Below, piece after piece: positions 26,184-35,195 of a DNA stretch of 64,000 nt. The first letter of the stretch is position 1. The number at the start of each line of letters is the position of its first letter. Source of the stretch: Neobacillus sp. DY30 (GTDB lineage Bacteria; Bacillota; Bacilli; Bacillales; Cytobacillaceae). Where the stretch lies: contig NZ_CP126093.1 of the NCBI RefSeq assembly GCF_030123065.1, forward strand, positions 6,020,001 through 6,084,000, read 5' to 3'. Below the pieces are notes generated by a model that saw only the letters and a list, made by a program, of their open reading frames with translations, ran no database searches and was not told where the DNA came from. The translations under genes and the position numbers were made by a program.

Positions 26184-26273
26184 TCTCGGCTATCCGCAAC
26201 TAATTTCGGTTATCCGCAACTAATCTTTGGCTATCCGCAACTATTCTACAGCTATCCGCAACTAATCTCAGCT
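26172..26273. repeat. Five tandem copies of a 20-21 bp unit (ATCCGCAACTAATCTCGGCT)
   Basis: Units start at 26172, 26192, 26212, 26233 and 26254 with minor substitutions; a degenerate sixth (ATCTAAACC) follows. The TAA inside the first copy is the stop codon of the NERD gene. Identical-spacer CRISPR organisation is absent. Confidence 0.85.
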
Positions 26274-26382
26274 ATCTAAACCAAAGATACCTAATTTCAG
26301 GATCCCTAAATTCCAATTTCCTCCCACCCCCACCAACATGCTATTATTAAGTGGTAAATATTGAAAGGGGAGTGCTGCAAAA

Positions 26383-27609
26383 GTGAAAAACGAGATTATT
26401 GAAAGGTTTACTTCCTATGTTAAGGTAGATACACAGTCGAATGAGAGCAATGAAAGTTGTCCTTCTACACCTGGACAGCTTACGTTGGCGAATATGCTGG
26501 TGGAGGAGTTAAAGTCCATTGGCATGCAAGAGGTAACCATTGATGAGAATGGGTATGTGATGGCGACCCTGCCGTCCAATAGTGATAAGGATGTGCCCAC
26601 TATCGGCTTCTTAGCCCACGTTGATACTGCAACCGATTTCACGGGCAAAAATGTGAACCCGCAAATCATTGAAAACTACGACGGGAATGATATCCCTCTT
26701 AACCCAAACGTTATTATGACGACAAAGGATTTCCCAAGCCTTCCGAGCTATAAAGGACACACGCTGATTACCACGGATGGTACGACACTGCTGGGTGCAG
26801 ATAACAAGGCGGGGATCGCTGAAATCATGACCGCAATGTCTTACCTGATTCAACATCCAGAAATAAAACACGGTAAGGTCCGCGTTGCGTTCACGCCTGA
26901 TGAGGAAATTGGCAGAGGACCGCATAAATTTGACGTAAGTGCCTTCAATGCCAAGTATGCTTACACCGTCGATGGCGGTCCGCTTGGAGAGCTGGAGTAC
27001 GAAAGCTTTAATGCTGCGGCTGCTAAAATTACAATCAAAGGCACCAACATTCATCCGGGATCTGCGAAAGACAAAATGGTAAATTCAATGAAGATTGCCA
27101 TGGAATTACATAGCCAGCTGCCAGCTCTGGAGGCACCTGAACACACTGAGGGTTATGAAGGTTTCTACCACCTGATCTCCTTCAACGGCGATGTCGAGCA
27201 AACGAAGATGTACTATATTATCCGCGATCATGACAAGGAAATTTTCGCAGCCAGAAAAAATAAAATCGAAAACATTGTTAACTCTCTCAATGAAAATTAT
27301 GGCAAAGATACTATCCTTCTAGAGTTAAAAGACCAATATTACAATATGGGTGAAAAAATCAAACCGGTTATGGAAATCGTTGATATTGCCCAAGAGGCGA
27401 TGGAGAGTTTAGATATTAAACCGCTCATTAAGCCAATCCGCGGCGGTACGGATGGCTCGCAGCTTTCATACATGGGACTGCCAACCCCGAATATTTTTAC
27501 AGGCGGGGAAAACTTCCACGGTAAATATGAATTTATTTCTGTTGATAACATGATTAAAGCAACAAACACTGTCATCGAAATCACGAAACTTTTTGAACAA
27601 AAAGCATAG
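26383..27609 (+). CDS. pepT: PepT, peptidase T (tripeptide aminopeptidase)
   Basis: A 408-residue M20B metallopeptidase with the zinc ligands in [35 protein letters not shown] and [17 protein letters not shown] and the C-terminal [14 protein letters not shown]. It removes N-terminal residues from tripeptides in the cytoplasm. GTG start at 26383 after AAAGGGGAG. The gene is monocistronic; its terminator was split by the IS element. Confidence 0.93.
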   Translation: MKNEIIERFTSYVKVDTQSNESNESCPSTPGQLTLANMLVEELKSIGMQEVTIDENGYVMATLPSNSDKDVPTIGFLAHVDTATDFTGKNVNPQIIENYDGNDIPLNPNVIMTTKDFPSLPSYKGHTLITTDGTTLLGADNKAGIAEIMTAMSYLIQHPEIKHGKVRVAFTPDEEIGRGPHKFDVSAFNAKYAYTVDGGPLGELEYESFNAAAAKITIKGTNIHPGSAKDKMVNSMKIAMELHSQLPALEAPEHTEGYEGFYHLISFNGDVEQTKMYYIIRDHDKEIFAARKNKIENIVNSLNENYGKDTILLELKDQYYNMGEKIKPVMEIVDIAQEAMESLDIKPLIKPIRGGTDGSQLSYMGLPTPNIFTGGENFHGKYEFISVDNMIKATNTVIEITKLFEQKA

Positions 27610-27612
27610 AAT

Positions 27613-27623
27613 AAAAGCCCAAC
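27613..27623 (+). terminator. Left arm of the pepT terminator, separated by the IS insertion
   Basis: AAAAGCCCAAC (27613-27623) is the exact complement of GTTGGGCTTTT at 29308-29318. Without the IS and one copy of its TAA duplication they form a perfect 11-bp stem with a 7-base loop, a bidirectional terminator for pepT and the LysR gene. Confidence 0.85.
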
Positions 27624-27673
27624 CTTAATGAACTGCCCCCCGTCAAGTAGACAGTGGAAATAATAAAAATGAT

Positions 27674-28492
27674 TTAGGCGGCTTTAGCTCTATATTCAAT
27701 AGGGCTAAGGCCGTTTAGTCGTTTTTGATATCTATCGTGATTATAAAAATGTATGTATTCATTTATCGCTAAAGTTAGTTCTTCAAATGTATTATACTTA
27801 CGCCTATAATACTTCTCACATTTAAGTGTTCCCCAAAAGGATTCCATTGGTCCGTTATCAATACATCTGCCCACTCGGGACATACTTTGCTTCATCTTTA
27901 CTGCATCTATTCTTCGTTTAAAACCTTTCGAGGTATATTGAAATCCACGATCACTATGGATAAGAGGGCGTTCTCCATTCAAAAGTGCTGTAGCTTGGTC
28001 AAGTGTCTTGAATACAAGTTTATTATTATTGGAATGCCCGAGGACATAGCTAACAATCGATCCATCGTATAAATCACGAATGGCGCTTAAATAAGCCTTC
28101 TTTGCCCCATATTTAAGTTCAGTGACATCCGTAACCCATTTTTCATTAGGCTTTTCTGCTGTAAAATCGCGATTTAGTACATTTTCTGCCACATGCTGAG
28201 GGGTAGAACTTTTGTATGAATATTTCTTCTTTATCCGAATAACCGAGCGTAAATTTCCGATTCCCATTAATCGATAGATTCTTTTATGATTGATGTCCTC
28301 TTCAAATTTCCGATTCATATGTAACGTCATTTGTCGATAACCAAAAGTTCCATCTACTTTCTCTTGAAGAGCTTTCATTTCTTCTATAATCTTTCTATTC
28401 TGGAGTTCTCGATCTGTAGGTATGCGATTAAGCCATTTATAGTAAGCAGCGCGTGAAATACCGGCTATTTCACAAAGTAAAAGAATGCTCAA
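27674..28492 (-). CDS. IS3-family transposase OrfB (DDE domain)
   Basis: The catalytic half of the transposase, at least 272 residues. It has an HTH_21-like start (ISRAAYYKWLNR), then the rve integrase core with D in KWVTDVTELK, D in LIHSDRGFQYTS and E in DNGPMESFWGTLK, spaced as in DDE enzymes, and the end NGLSPIEYR. The frame is open without stops back to the slip site in orfA, so the main product should be an OrfAB fusion made by -1 frameshifting. An independent start is not obvious; the TTG at 28492 has no good ribosome binding site. Confidence 0.92.
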   Translation of the reverse strand: MSILLLCEIAGISRAAYYKWLNRIPTDRELQNRKIIEEMKALQEKVDGTFGYRQMTLHMNRKFEEDINHKRIYRLMGIGNLRSVIRIKKKYSYKSSTPQHVAENVLNRDFTAEKPNEKWVTDVTELKYGAKKAYLSAIRDLYDGSIVSYVLGHSNNNKLVFKTLDQATALLNGERPLIHSDRGFQYTSKGFKRRIDAVKMKQSMSRVGRCIDNGPMESFWGTLKCEKYYRRKYNTFEELTLAINEYIHFYNHDRYQKRLNGLSPIEYRAKAA

Positions 28493-28551
28493 ATTCTCTT
28501 CCTGATGAAGCTCCTGAATAGCAATGTACTTATCTTCAAATCGGACTTGGC

Positions 28552-29232
28552 TTATTTTCGCCTCCTTTCGATCTCCTCTAACTTTTTTAAGAATAAATTC
28601 TCCGCACGTAACCGCTCATTTTCTCGTTCTAACTTTTTCATTTGAAGCTGCATTTTCTCTTCTGAGGTCAGCTCTACTTCTTCTTTCTTCCTTCCTCTTT
28701 TATCTTTGAGTGCTTCTTCTCCGCCATCTTCATATTTCTTAACCCACTGGTACACTTGTTGATAAGAGACATTATGGGTCTCAGATGTTACTTGATAATC
28801 TTTTCCGTTCCCTAGACAATCAAGTACTATTTGAATCCTTTCATCCCAAGTAGTTTTTCTCCCTTTAGTCATAGAGCTCGTCCTTTCTTTTGACGTATCC
28901 TTTAATTCTCTATGACTATTATACTTCTTTATCCAACAACGAAGGGTGGAAGTACTAGGAATTTCATACTTTCTAGTTACCTCCCGAATGGAGTATTCGC
29001 CGCTAAGATAGTCCTTTACTGCGTCCTGCTTAAGTTCCTTTGAAAACCTCCTCCAGGTAGAGGATTCTTTTAATCCATCAACTCCGTATTTTTTATATTT
29101 ATATATCCAATCATAAATGGAGACTTTATGGACGTTATATATAGATTCTAGTTCGGAAATGGAATGACTTCCTTCTTCTAATGCTTTTATTATCCTGATT
29201 TTATCCTCTAAAGAATGCACTCTTTTTGACAT
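28552..29232 (-). CDS. IS3-family OrfA (helix-turn-helix protein)
   Basis: A 226-residue protein with three successive HTH units (residues about 10-45, 65-100, 130-165: SISELESIYNVHKVSIYDWI, SIREVTRKYEIPSTSTLRCW, QVTSETHNVSYQQVYQW) and a C-terminal coiled coil (MKKLERENERLRAENLFLKK). It binds the IS ends. The length matches the long OrfA of the IS150 group. ATG at 29232 follows AAGGGGAG, 14 bases upstream. Confidence 0.9.
   Translation of the reverse strand: MSKRVHSLEDKIRIIKALEEGSHSISELESIYNVHKVSIYDWIYKYKKYGVDGLKESSTWRRFSKELKQDAVKDYLSGEYSIREVTRKYEIPSTSTLRCWIKKYNSHRELKDTSKERTSSMTKGRKTTWDERIQIVLDCLGNGKDYQVTSETHNVSYQQVYQWVKKYEDGGEEALKDKRGRKKEEVELTSEEKMQLQMKKLERENERLRAENLFLKKLEEIERRRK
28582..28588 (-). 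promoter_or_regulatory. Programmed -1 frameshift site of the IS
   Basis: On the - strand the codons TTA AAA AAG contain the slippery heptamer A-AAA-AAG in the orfA frame. Slipping back one base enters a frame that reads ...KISQVRFEDKYIAIQE and continues into OrfB with no stop. A GAAAGGAGG sequence 15 bases downstream is Shine-Dalgarno-like. Confidence 0.8.
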
Positions 29233-29307
29233 AAAAAAAACTCCCCTTTAAGGCAAACAGATTTTTATTTTTTAATCTGTCTACCTTACCGGGAGCATAT
29301 CATAAAA

Positions 29308-29318
29308 GTTGGGCTTTT
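29308..29318. terminator. Right arm of the split pepT/LysR terminator
   Basis: GTTGGGCTTTT complements 27613-27623. It now overlaps the end of the LysR-like gene and has lost its partner to the 1.7-kb insertion. Confidence 0.8.
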
Positions 29319-29928
29319 ACCTTTGATATAGGTCAAGCATGGAAAAGAAATCTTTTAAAAAGTCATAGAAAAGTCTGACCGTAGGGAGCATTTTGCGTTC
29401 TCTTGGAATAATGACCCCGACCGTACGGGTCACCTCAGGCTCAATAACTGGTACCTTAACAGTCGAACGAGGGAATCCATCCACCAAAGTGATTTCTGGA
29501 ATTAACGTGATTCCAAGACCTGCTGAAACCAATCCTTTTATTGAATCAATATCCACTCCTTCGAAGGAAACCTTCGGCTGGAATCCCAGCTGCTCACAAG
29601 CTTGAACGATAATTTTCCGTAATATATATTCCTTTGGAAACACAATGCGAATGGTCTCTTTCATTGGATCAAGGTATTCCTTGATTTCTCGTTGAGCTTC
29701 ATCAATTACCTTCATCGCTTGTTCCATATGCTCTAGGAACATTTGCCCAATCATGGTAAGTTTGACATTGCGTCCCTCGCGGATGAATAAATTAACACCA
29801 AGTTCTTCTTCTAGATTAAAGATTTGCCTGCTTACGGCAGATTGTGCTACGTGCAATGCGGTTGCCGCCTCGGTAACATGTTCACGCTTGGCTACTTCCA
29901 TAAAGTATTGAATTTGACGTAATTCCAA
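29317..29928 (-). CDS. GltC-like LysR regulator with internal deletion
   Basis: Only 203 residues against about 300 for LysR regulators. The N-terminal winged HTH is intact (LELRQIQYFMEVAKREHVTEAATALHVAQSAVSRQ, residues 1-60) and very like GltC. After EYLDPMKETIRI the sequence jumps to VFPKEYILRKIIVQACEQLGF, which in GltC-type proteins belongs nearly 100 residues later; the rest (GVDIDSIKGLVSAGLGITLIPE) is normal. So most of the first effector-domain lobe is missing, in frame. Start is TTG at 29928 after AGGTGAG. It is divergent from gdhA and is probably its regulator. The deleted form may bind DNA but not sense its ligand. Confidence 0.85.
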   Translation of the reverse strand: MELRQIQYFMEVAKREHVTEAATALHVAQSAVSRQIFNLEEELGVNLFIREGRNVKLTMIGQMFLEHMEQAMKVIDEAQREIKEYLDPMKETIRIVFPKEYILRKIIVQACEQLGFQPKVSFEGVDIDSIKGLVSAGLGITLIPEITLVDGFPRSTVKVPVIEPEVTRTVGVIIPRERKMLPTVRLFYDFLKDFFSMLDLYQR

Positions 29929-29941
29929 AGGGCTCACCTCG

Positions 29942-29964
29942 ATCCATCTCATTATGAGATGGAT
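29942..29964. promoter_or_regulatory. Perfect 23-bp palindrome between the LysR gene and gdhA
   Basis: Arms ATCCATCTCAT (29942-29952) and ATGAGATGGAT (29954-29964) with one central T. The core ATCTC-N5-GAGAT is reminiscent of LysR/GltC-type boxes (T-N11-A). It lies directly upstream of the LysR ribosome binding site, so autoregulation and gdhA control are likely. Confidence 0.65.
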
Positions 29965-30045
29965 TTCATCTATTATTAGCATTGTTAAGATTATTATTTA
30001 ATTATAAAATAATTGATATTAATAATCTAATTATTTAAAAAATAA

Positions 30046-31452
<1,407 letters not shown>

Positions 31453-31456
31453 CCTG

Positions 31457-31492
31457 CAAAAAGGGTGCTCCTAACTTGGAGCACCCTTTTTT
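31457..31492 (+). terminator. gdhA terminator
   Basis: AAAAGGGTGCTCC and GGAGCACCCTTTTTT form a 13-bp stem with a 6-base loop and a T run. Confidence 0.92.
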
Positions 31493-31680
31493 ACAGCCTT
31501 TCCAAACATTTCCCCCTTCAATCTTCTTTAATCATCAAACCAACCACAAGTAAAGCTTCTAATGGCAACATAAAAGAAACTATTATTTCTATATAACTTC
31601 CTTTGGCTTCTATTAAACTTTTGGCTGCAACTATTTTAAAGAGAGATTCATAGAATGAAAAATTTAAAATAAATTACTAC

Positions 31681-31705
31681 AAACCGATCTTCTAATTCTT
31701 ACGTT
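31681..31705 (+). promoter_or_regulatory. Possible ECF-type promoter of the sigma/anti-sigma operon
   Basis: AAACC (31681-31685), 16 bases, CGTT (31702-31705) follows the AAC...CGT logic of ECF promoters and lies 41 bases before the sigma gene start, as expected for autoregulation. Confidence 0.35.
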
Positions 31706-31746
31706 GTTTTATTTATAGGATCTGAAATTAAAAGGAGACTTGATTA

Positions 31747-32313
31747 ATGCAGAATAAGACCGATGCTGAATTAATGCAGCTTATTAAAGAGAAACACCGT
31801 CCCGCTCTTGAAGAACTCTATGATCGTTACATAAAGCTTGTCTATTCCTTTATTTTAAAATCAACCAGAGATCAGGAGAAAACGCGAGTGATTGTCCAAT
31901 TAGTCTTTACTCGCCTTTGGACAACCGTGAATGGCTACGACCACGATAAGGGTCAATTTGTTAATTGGCTCCTAACCATTACTCGAAATATTACAATTGA
32001 TTACCACCGGAAAGAAAAGAGAGAAAGTGTTTTTACCCCAACCAAACAAGAGCAATTAGAGTTTATTCCTGATAGCTCCCAAAATGGACCCGAGGATATC
32101 GTCTCCAGAAAACTAATCCGTGATCAAGTACAAAAAGCCTATCAATATTTATCAAAAAGCCAAATCCAGCTAATTCAATGTTTATATTGGGAAGGATATA
32201 CTCTTAGTGAAATTGCCGAAATGAATAAGGAACCTATTGGTACAATCAAAAGCAGATTGCATCAAACACTTAAAATATTACGAAATCACTTCGTTGTGGA
32301 TATGGGGGAATAA
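31747..32313 (+). CDS. ECF-type RNA polymerase sigma factor
   Basis: A 188-residue sigma-70 family factor of the extracytoplasmic-function class. Region 2 covers residues about 18-85 (LYDRYIKLVYSFILKST, GQFVNWLLTITRNITIDYHR) and region 4 residues about 128-180 (LIQCLYWEGYTLSEIAEMNK, GTIKSRLHQTLKIL). The next gene, 3 bases downstream, encodes a membrane anti-sigma factor. The pairing resembles SigK/RskA-type systems. The signal sensed and the regulon are unknown. RBS AAAAGGAG before ATG 31747. Confidence 0.9.
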   Translation: MQNKTDAELMQLIKEKHRPALEELYDRYIKLVYSFILKSTRDQEKTRVIVQLVFTRLWTTVNGYDHDKGQFVNWLLTITRNITIDYHRKEKRESVFTPTKQEQLEFIPDSSQNGPEDIVSRKLIRDQVQKAYQYLSKSQIQLIQCLYWEGYTLSEIAEMNKEPIGTIKSRLHQTLKILRNHFVVDMGE

Positions 32314-32316
32314 AAA

Positions 32317-33057
32317 ATGAGCACACTTAACAGCTGTTCATTTTCTAATGAATTAGTGAGTTTCTTAATTGGAGAAGAATCAAAAGATGAGAGAAATACG
32401 TTAAAAGATCATCTAATAAACTGTTCTTCTTGTAGAATCGAACTAGAGGAACTTCAGGAGGCATGGAATTTAATTCCATACAAATTAGACGATGTTGAAG
32501 TTCCTTCCGAATTAAAAGTAGAAGTAATGAATCATATTTTCTCAGAAGAAAAAAATCCTTCACCTATTACTAATTCAAAGCAGTCAAAAAAATCAATCTA
32601 CCAATATAATCTCTATAAATGGGCAGCAGCTGTTTTCTTTTTGGCCTTTGCAGGTGTGTTATGGAGTCATATTTATCATAGTAATCAGTTCCAGGAGGAA
32701 ACAAAACAAACTCAAGCTCCAACAAAGGTATTACAAGTGTTTGCCTTAAAATCGAACACACCATCAGACACCATCAAACAAGGAAAGGCTTGGCTTTATC
32801 AGCAAGGTGACAAAAAACAACTTGTGTTTCAACTGGAGGGGCTTACTGAAACTAAGGGTACTGAAGCTTATCAGGTTTGGTTAATCCGTGAGGGTAAAAG
32901 GCGAAGCGCAGGGGTTTTCCATGTAGATAGTCAAGGCAATGGCGTTTTAACCTATGAGTTAAAGGAGAATGAAGAAGTTTTTGAGGCAATTGGGGTCTCA
33001 CTTGAACCAGATGCCAACGGCACCCAGCCCCGTGGACAAAAAGTATTAGGCACCTAA
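32317..33057 (+). CDS. Zinc-finger anti-sigma factor with RskA-type extracytoplasmic domain
   Basis: A 246-residue single-pass membrane protein. The N-terminal cytoplasmic part has the ZAS motif H-x3-C-x2-C in KDHLINCSSCRIELEE (about residues 29-40). A transmembrane helix lies at about 102-120 (WAAAVFFLAFAGVLW). The extracytoplasmic part has the RskA/anti-sigma-K pattern AYQVWLIREGKRRSAGVF and GVSLEPDANGTQPRG. It should hold the upstream sigma factor inactive at the membrane until proteolysed. Followed by a terminator, so this is a two-gene operon. Confidence 0.88.
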   Translation: MSTLNSCSFSNELVSFLIGEESKDERNTLKDHLINCSSCRIELEELQEAWNLIPYKLDDVEVPSELKVEVMNHIFSEEKNPSPITNSKQSKKSIYQYNLYKWAAAVFFLAFAGVLWSHIYHSNQFQEETKQTQAPTKVLQVFALKSNTPSDTIKQGKAWLYQQGDKKQLVFQLEGLTETKGTEAYQVWLIREGKRRSAGVFHVDSQGNGVLTYELKENEEVFEAIGVSLEPDANGTQPRGQKVLGT

Positions 33058-33061
33058 GAAC

Positions 33062-33102
33062 AAAATGCCGATGATTCAATTTAGGAATCATCGGCATTGT
33101 TT
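33062..33102 (+). terminator. Terminator of the sigma/anti-sigma operon
   Basis: AATGCCGATGATTC and GAATCATCGGCATT pair around a 7-base loop; a short T-rich tail (GTTTAT) follows. Confidence 0.75.
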
Positions 33103-33116
33103 ATAATTAAAAATTA

Positions 33117-33629
33117 TTATTTAGGTGATGTAATCAACCAGCCTACAGGTGCCCCTCCAACCAGATGCGTTAAGGTTTTCCCTTCGATAACCGATGTCCC
33201 ATTATTATTGACAATCGAACCATCAGTCTTAACATTATAGTAGATACTTCCTTAATTTATTTCTTTATCTTTATAACTAAATATAAGTGGTTTATTAAAT
33301 ACTCCAATGATTTCGTTTGTTTCCAAATCGATGACACGGAAAGCAAAGTTCATGATAACCTTTTCTCCTGCAGGGACATTTGCTTGGAATTGTTTATTAT
33401 TCCCTTCAAGGACCTGAAAGAGAACGTCATGATTAAAAGCCCCTTCTGGTACTTGAATTTTTATTCCACTATGGCTTATTTTTTCAGCTTCCCCAGCTTT
33501 AATATACTTTTCTACTACAACCTCTTTAAAGCCAAACTGTGTGAAATCTGTAGCTGCTGACACCATACCACCAAAGAAAAACATTGAGATGATTGACAAA
33601 CCGATGAAGAACTTTAGACGTAACTTCAT
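33117..33629 (-). pseudogene. Secreted hypothetical protein interrupted by an in-frame TAA
   Basis: The ATG at 33629 (RBS AAAGGAG) opens a 125-residue frame with a signal peptide (FFIGLSIISMFFFGGMVSAA) and a beta-rich domain (VPEGAFNHDVLFQVLEG, AFRVIDLETNEIIGVF). It stops at TAA 33252-33254. The same frame then continues for 44 codons (GSIYYNVKTDGSIV..., LTHLVGGAPVGWLITSPK) to a second stop at 33117. The downstream part reads like a genuine C-terminal segment, so a sense codon has probably mutated to TAA, giving a roughly 170-residue ancestral protein. A sequencing error or readthrough are alternatives. Function unknown. Confidence 0.7.
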
Positions 33630-33775
33630 TCTCTTTCAGCTCCTTTAAATATGCTTTTTTGACTTACACAAAAGGAAACGATGGAATTGACCTATCGGTT
33701 TGAGGGAAATTTGAAAATTTTTTTAAACGGCCTTTCAGTAGACGGTCTTATATTAGATTCAGTACCCTTTTGCTG

Positions 33776-33784
33776 TGTTATAAT
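33776..33784 (+). promoter_or_regulatory. Extended -10 promoter of the NicO-type gene
   Basis: TGTTATAAT is a perfect extended -10 (TGN then TATAAT), 47 bases upstream of the ATG at 33832. No convincing -35 is present, as usual for this promoter class. Confidence 0.5.
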
Positions 33785-33831
33785 TAAGAAATGTTCTCTT
33801 GTAGAAAAGAGTATTAAAGGAGGGGAATTGA

Positions 33832-34548
33832 ATGGAGATCACTTTACTTTCCATTCTAGGACTAGGATTTGTTCTTGGAATAAAACATGCAATTGAGCCG
33901 GACCACGTTATTGCTGTTTCAACCATCGCTAGCCAAAGTAAAAAGCTAATGCGTTCATCCTTAGCAGGTGTATTTTGGGGGATTGGCCATACAGCAACAT
34001 TATTTATTGTCGGCATCGTACTCATTTTAATGAAAGGTGAAATTCCTGAAAAATGGGCCATGTCATTAGAATTTTTAGTAGGAATTATGTTAGTTTATCT
34101 TGGTGTTACTACCATTCTATCCTTTAAAAATATTTATTTACTTAAGCATGAACATGATAGTGAAGTACATAAGCATGTCCATTCACATGGTCATCACAGT
34201 ACACATGAGCACCGTAATCACCATAAACAAGTTTCCTATCTGAAATCTATGTTTATCGGCTTAGTTCACGGACTTGCTGGAAGCGGAGCAATGATTGTTT
34301 TAACAATGAGTACAGTAAATAGTGCTTGGGAAGCAGCTATTTATATCATGATTTTTGGAGCTGGAACCGTAATTGGAATGCTTGTCTTTACTACTATAAT
34401 TGGAATTCCGTTTGTGTTTAGTGCGAAAAAGTTTAGTCTAAATAAATCTCTTACCCAGGTTACAGGTGTAATTAGTACTGTGTTTGGTATCTACTACATG
34501 TACAACTTAGGCGTTACAGAAGGCTTATTTAAACTTTGGATTCAATGA
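33832..34548 (+). CDS. NicO/UreH-type nickel-cobalt permease
   Basis: A 238-residue membrane protein with six predicted helices. Helix I holds HAIEPDH, the H-x4-DH signature of Ni/Co transporters. A His-rich cytoplasmic loop (HEHDSEVHKHVHSHGHHS, about residues 104-125) should bind metal, and GLVHGLAGSGAMIVL is a second family motif. Family members move Ni2+ or Co2+ or act in urease accessory roles; neither urease nor cobalamin genes are adjacent. RBS AGGAGGGG before the ATG. Monocistronic. Confidence 0.82.
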   Translation: MEITLLSILGLGFVLGIKHAIEPDHVIAVSTIASQSKKLMRSSLAGVFWGIGHTATLFIVGIVLILMKGEIPEKWAMSLEFLVGIMLVYLGVTTILSFKNIYLLKHEHDSEVHKHVHSHGHHSTHEHRNHHKQVSYLKSMFIGLVHGLAGSGAMIVLTMSTVNSAWEAAIYIMIFGAGTVIGMLVFTTIIGIPFVFSAKKFSLNKSLTQVTGVISTVFGIYYMYNLGVTEGLFKLWIQ

Positions 34549-34555
34549 TGAATTG

Positions 34556-34587
34556 AAAATGGACCCGAACATTCGGGTCCATTTTTC
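34556..34587. terminator. Terminator between the NicO gene and the parR-like gene
   Basis: AAAATGGACCCGAA and TTCGGGTCCATTTTT form a perfect stem with a very short loop; T/A runs on both sides suggest bidirectional use. Confidence 0.9.
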
Positions 34588-35183
34588 TATTTATTCATAC
34601 TGGCTAGAAATCCGCCCAGCAGGTCATCTAAATCAGGCTCTTCCTCAACCTTTTCTTCTTGTATCAAAGGTTTGGCATTTTCCCAATCAAACTCATCCAA
34701 ATCATCATCCATATCGGATAGATCGATAGAAGCTGCCATTTCCTCTACAACAGGTTCTTTTACTAGATATGAACTTATATCATGTTTCTCAGGAAATACT
34801 TCTTCCTCTTGCAGGTATAGTGCTTCATCAATATCGACCGATTTGCTATTTAAACTTGCGAGCAGAGAAGTAGAACGAACAGGGTCGGTTATCAATTGAT
34901 AGATAATACTCCCCAACAATGCTTCTGAATGCTCGTGCTTTAACCAGTCACGCTGTGCTTTCGTCAGCATTTTCGGCAGAGGAACGGTTATCATCTCTCG
35001 TTCTCTTGCATTTACGTTACCGACACCTTCCATCACAAACTCAGCAATTTTGCTAGAAAAATTTCTTCTTTCAGTTTCCTTTAATTTTTGCAGCTGCTTA
35101 ATTAAATGGTCAGGTGTGTCAGAAGGGACACGGAAGGAAATTGCCTGTCCACGCTGAATTTCATTTGAACCAGCCTTTTTCAT
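34587..35183 (-). CDS. ParR-like ribbon-helix-helix adaptor of an actin-type partition module
   Basis: A 198-residue protein. Residues about 12-52 fit a ribbon-helix-helix fold: strand QAISFRVPSD, helix TPDHLIKQLQKLKE, helix RNFSSKIAEFVMEGV. A middle helical domain follows, and the last 50 residues are strongly acidic (SDMDDDLDEFDWENAKP, EEEPDLDDLLGGFLASM), like the ParM-binding tails of ParR adaptors. It is encoded 12 bases after the ParM-like gene, and a repeated-heptamer array lies upstream of both. I infer that it binds the array and couples it to the filament. No plasmid replication gene is nearby. Confidence 0.7.
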   Translation of the reverse strand: MKKAGSNEIQRGQAISFRVPSDTPDHLIKQLQKLKETERRNFSSKIAEFVMEGVGNVNAREREMITVPLPKMLTKAQRDWLKHEHSEALLGSIIYQLITDPVRSTSLLASLNSKSVDIDEALYLQEEEVFPEKHDISSYLVKEPVVEEMAASIDLSDMDDDLDEFDWENAKPLIQEEKVEEEPDLDDLLGGFLASMNK

Positions 35184-35195
35184 ATTATCACCCTA

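Larger units (their letters stand above)
27629..29302 (-). mobile_element. Complete IS3-family insertion sequence, IS150-like (1674 bp)
   Basis: The left end TGAACTGCCCCCCGTC and right end (reverse complement) TGATATGCTCCCGGTA continue into a shared GTAGACAG, giving about 20 matches in 26. A 3-bp target duplication TAA flanks both sides (27626-27628 and 29303-29305). It carries orfA and orfB with an intact A-AAA-AAG slip site. All expected parts are present, so it is probably still mobile. The name is not assigned. Confidence 0.93.

Noticed and set aside
26172-26273. Possible CRISPR array
   Set aside because: The units are tandem with no distinct spacers, only 20-21 bases long, and there are no cas genes.
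27634-29297. Shorter IS boundaries at TGCCCCCC / TGCTCCC
   Set aside because: These give no target duplication; extending to TGAACTGCC and TGATATGCT gives matching TAA duplications and the usual TG...CA ends.
33681-33896. 71-codon ORF overlapping the NicO gene start
   Set aside because: Covers the extended -10 promoter and the NicO ribosome binding site; no coding features.
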